Source: Cryomorpha sp963748925 | Lineage (GTDB): Bacteria > Bacteroidota > Bacteroidia > Flavobacteriales_D > Cryomorphaceae | Direction of reading: 5' to 3' | Length of the DNA: 64,000 nucleotides | Assembly: GCA_963748925.1 (NCBI GenBank) | Contig: CAVVKG010000001.1 | Span: 558,001 to 622,000 of the forward strand | Part shown: piece by piece, positions 63,770 through 64,000 of the stretch | Layout: the number at the start of each line of letters is the position of its first letter | Numbering within the stretch: the first letter of the stretch is position 1 | Notes under the pieces: model-generated | The model's database searches: none | Told to the model about the DNA's origin: nothing | What the model saw: only the letters and a program-made list of their open reading frames with translations | Translations under genes and position numbers: made by a program

Positions 63770-64000
63770 ACTACAAAAATTTGGTTGCAAGTTAAGAAGT
63801 TAATATGCAGAACTTCTCTAAAAAGGAGATTTACTTGATTTCTGCTCAAAAAACTTTACCTCATCAGATCATAATGCCTTAAAAATGAAGAATGGTTAAA
63901 TGAATTAATTATTCACTCATATCAGCTGTCTATTAAGTAGATTTAATTAATACCATTCATTAAAAGATTCATTCTTTTTTTGCATATTTGGTAACTCTCG

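Overview
The window reads as a chromosomal segment of a member of the Bacteroidota, most likely a Flavobacteriales/Cryomorphaceae-type bacterium. Evidence: five secreted proteins end in type IX secretion (T9SS) sorting domains of type A or type B; promoters fit the Bacteroidota pattern TTTG-N19-TAnnTTTG; Shine-Dalgarno sequences are inconspicuous; there is a small THX ribosomal protein; and several families are largely Bacteroidota-specific (START-like protein, DUF2911, DUF6155). The DNA is AT-rich and evenly so. I see no phage, transposase, CRISPR array, toxin-antitoxin pair or rRNA operon.

Layout. 1-5 kb: a lipoprotein, an alpha/beta hydrolase and an FG-GAP type T9SS protein. 4.1-9.6 kb: divergent tsaD and tamB. 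9.6-14.8 kb: ribBA, two glycosyltransferases and an LptF/LptG-type permease. 14.9-31.3 kb: mostly housekeeping genes, namely a START-like protein, tRNA(CAU), a DnaQ/GIY-YIG nuclease, a rhomboid protease, an aminotransferase, a YqgE protein, miaE, pdxH, a family 2 glycosyltransferase, THX, trmH, HU, fmt, rlmI, recQ, ilvE and a SixA-like phosphatase. 31.5-41 kb: clpB, a giant T9SS adhesin-like protein, an NlpC/P60 hydrolase, menB and a TPR lipoprotein. 41-48 kb: a PAS-rich sensor with its response regulator, proC and a two-domain FAD/Fe-S dehydrogenase. 48-53.4 kb: two large T9SS proteins, one a GCTDP-module protein and one an M43 metalloprotease. 53.5-64 kb: a protein of four CBM48-like modules, an aldehyde dehydrogenase, a DUF389 membrane protein, a cupredoxin, a glycosyltransferase, and a coupled lipid operon (App1-like phosphatidate phosphatase, diacylglycerol kinase family, YdeI-like protein) next to DUF6155 and DUF2911 genes.

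Sequence quality. At least six single-base frame breaks, plus one dense cluster, interrupt otherwise well-conserved genes, including the normally essential tsaD and an Lpt permease. Three of the single breaks lie in short A/T runs. In each single-break case, adding or removing the implied bases gives an exact multiple of three and a family-typical protein. I therefore read them as probable assembly or sequencing errors and annotate the full genes.

Most unusual items: the tetra-CBM48 protein with graded loss of its predicted sugar-contacting tryptophans; the sensor protein with a Glu-substituted pseudo-receiver, five PAS domains, a phosphotransfer-type helix pair and no ATPase domain; a REP-like palindrome apparently domesticated inside a T9SS sorting domain; the GCTDP protein with a recent 372-bp tandem module duplication next to a shredded module; and the translationally coupled phosphatidate phosphatase/diacylglycerol kinase pair. 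None of these is convincingly a wholly new system. The CBM48 protein and the sensor are the best candidates for follow-up.
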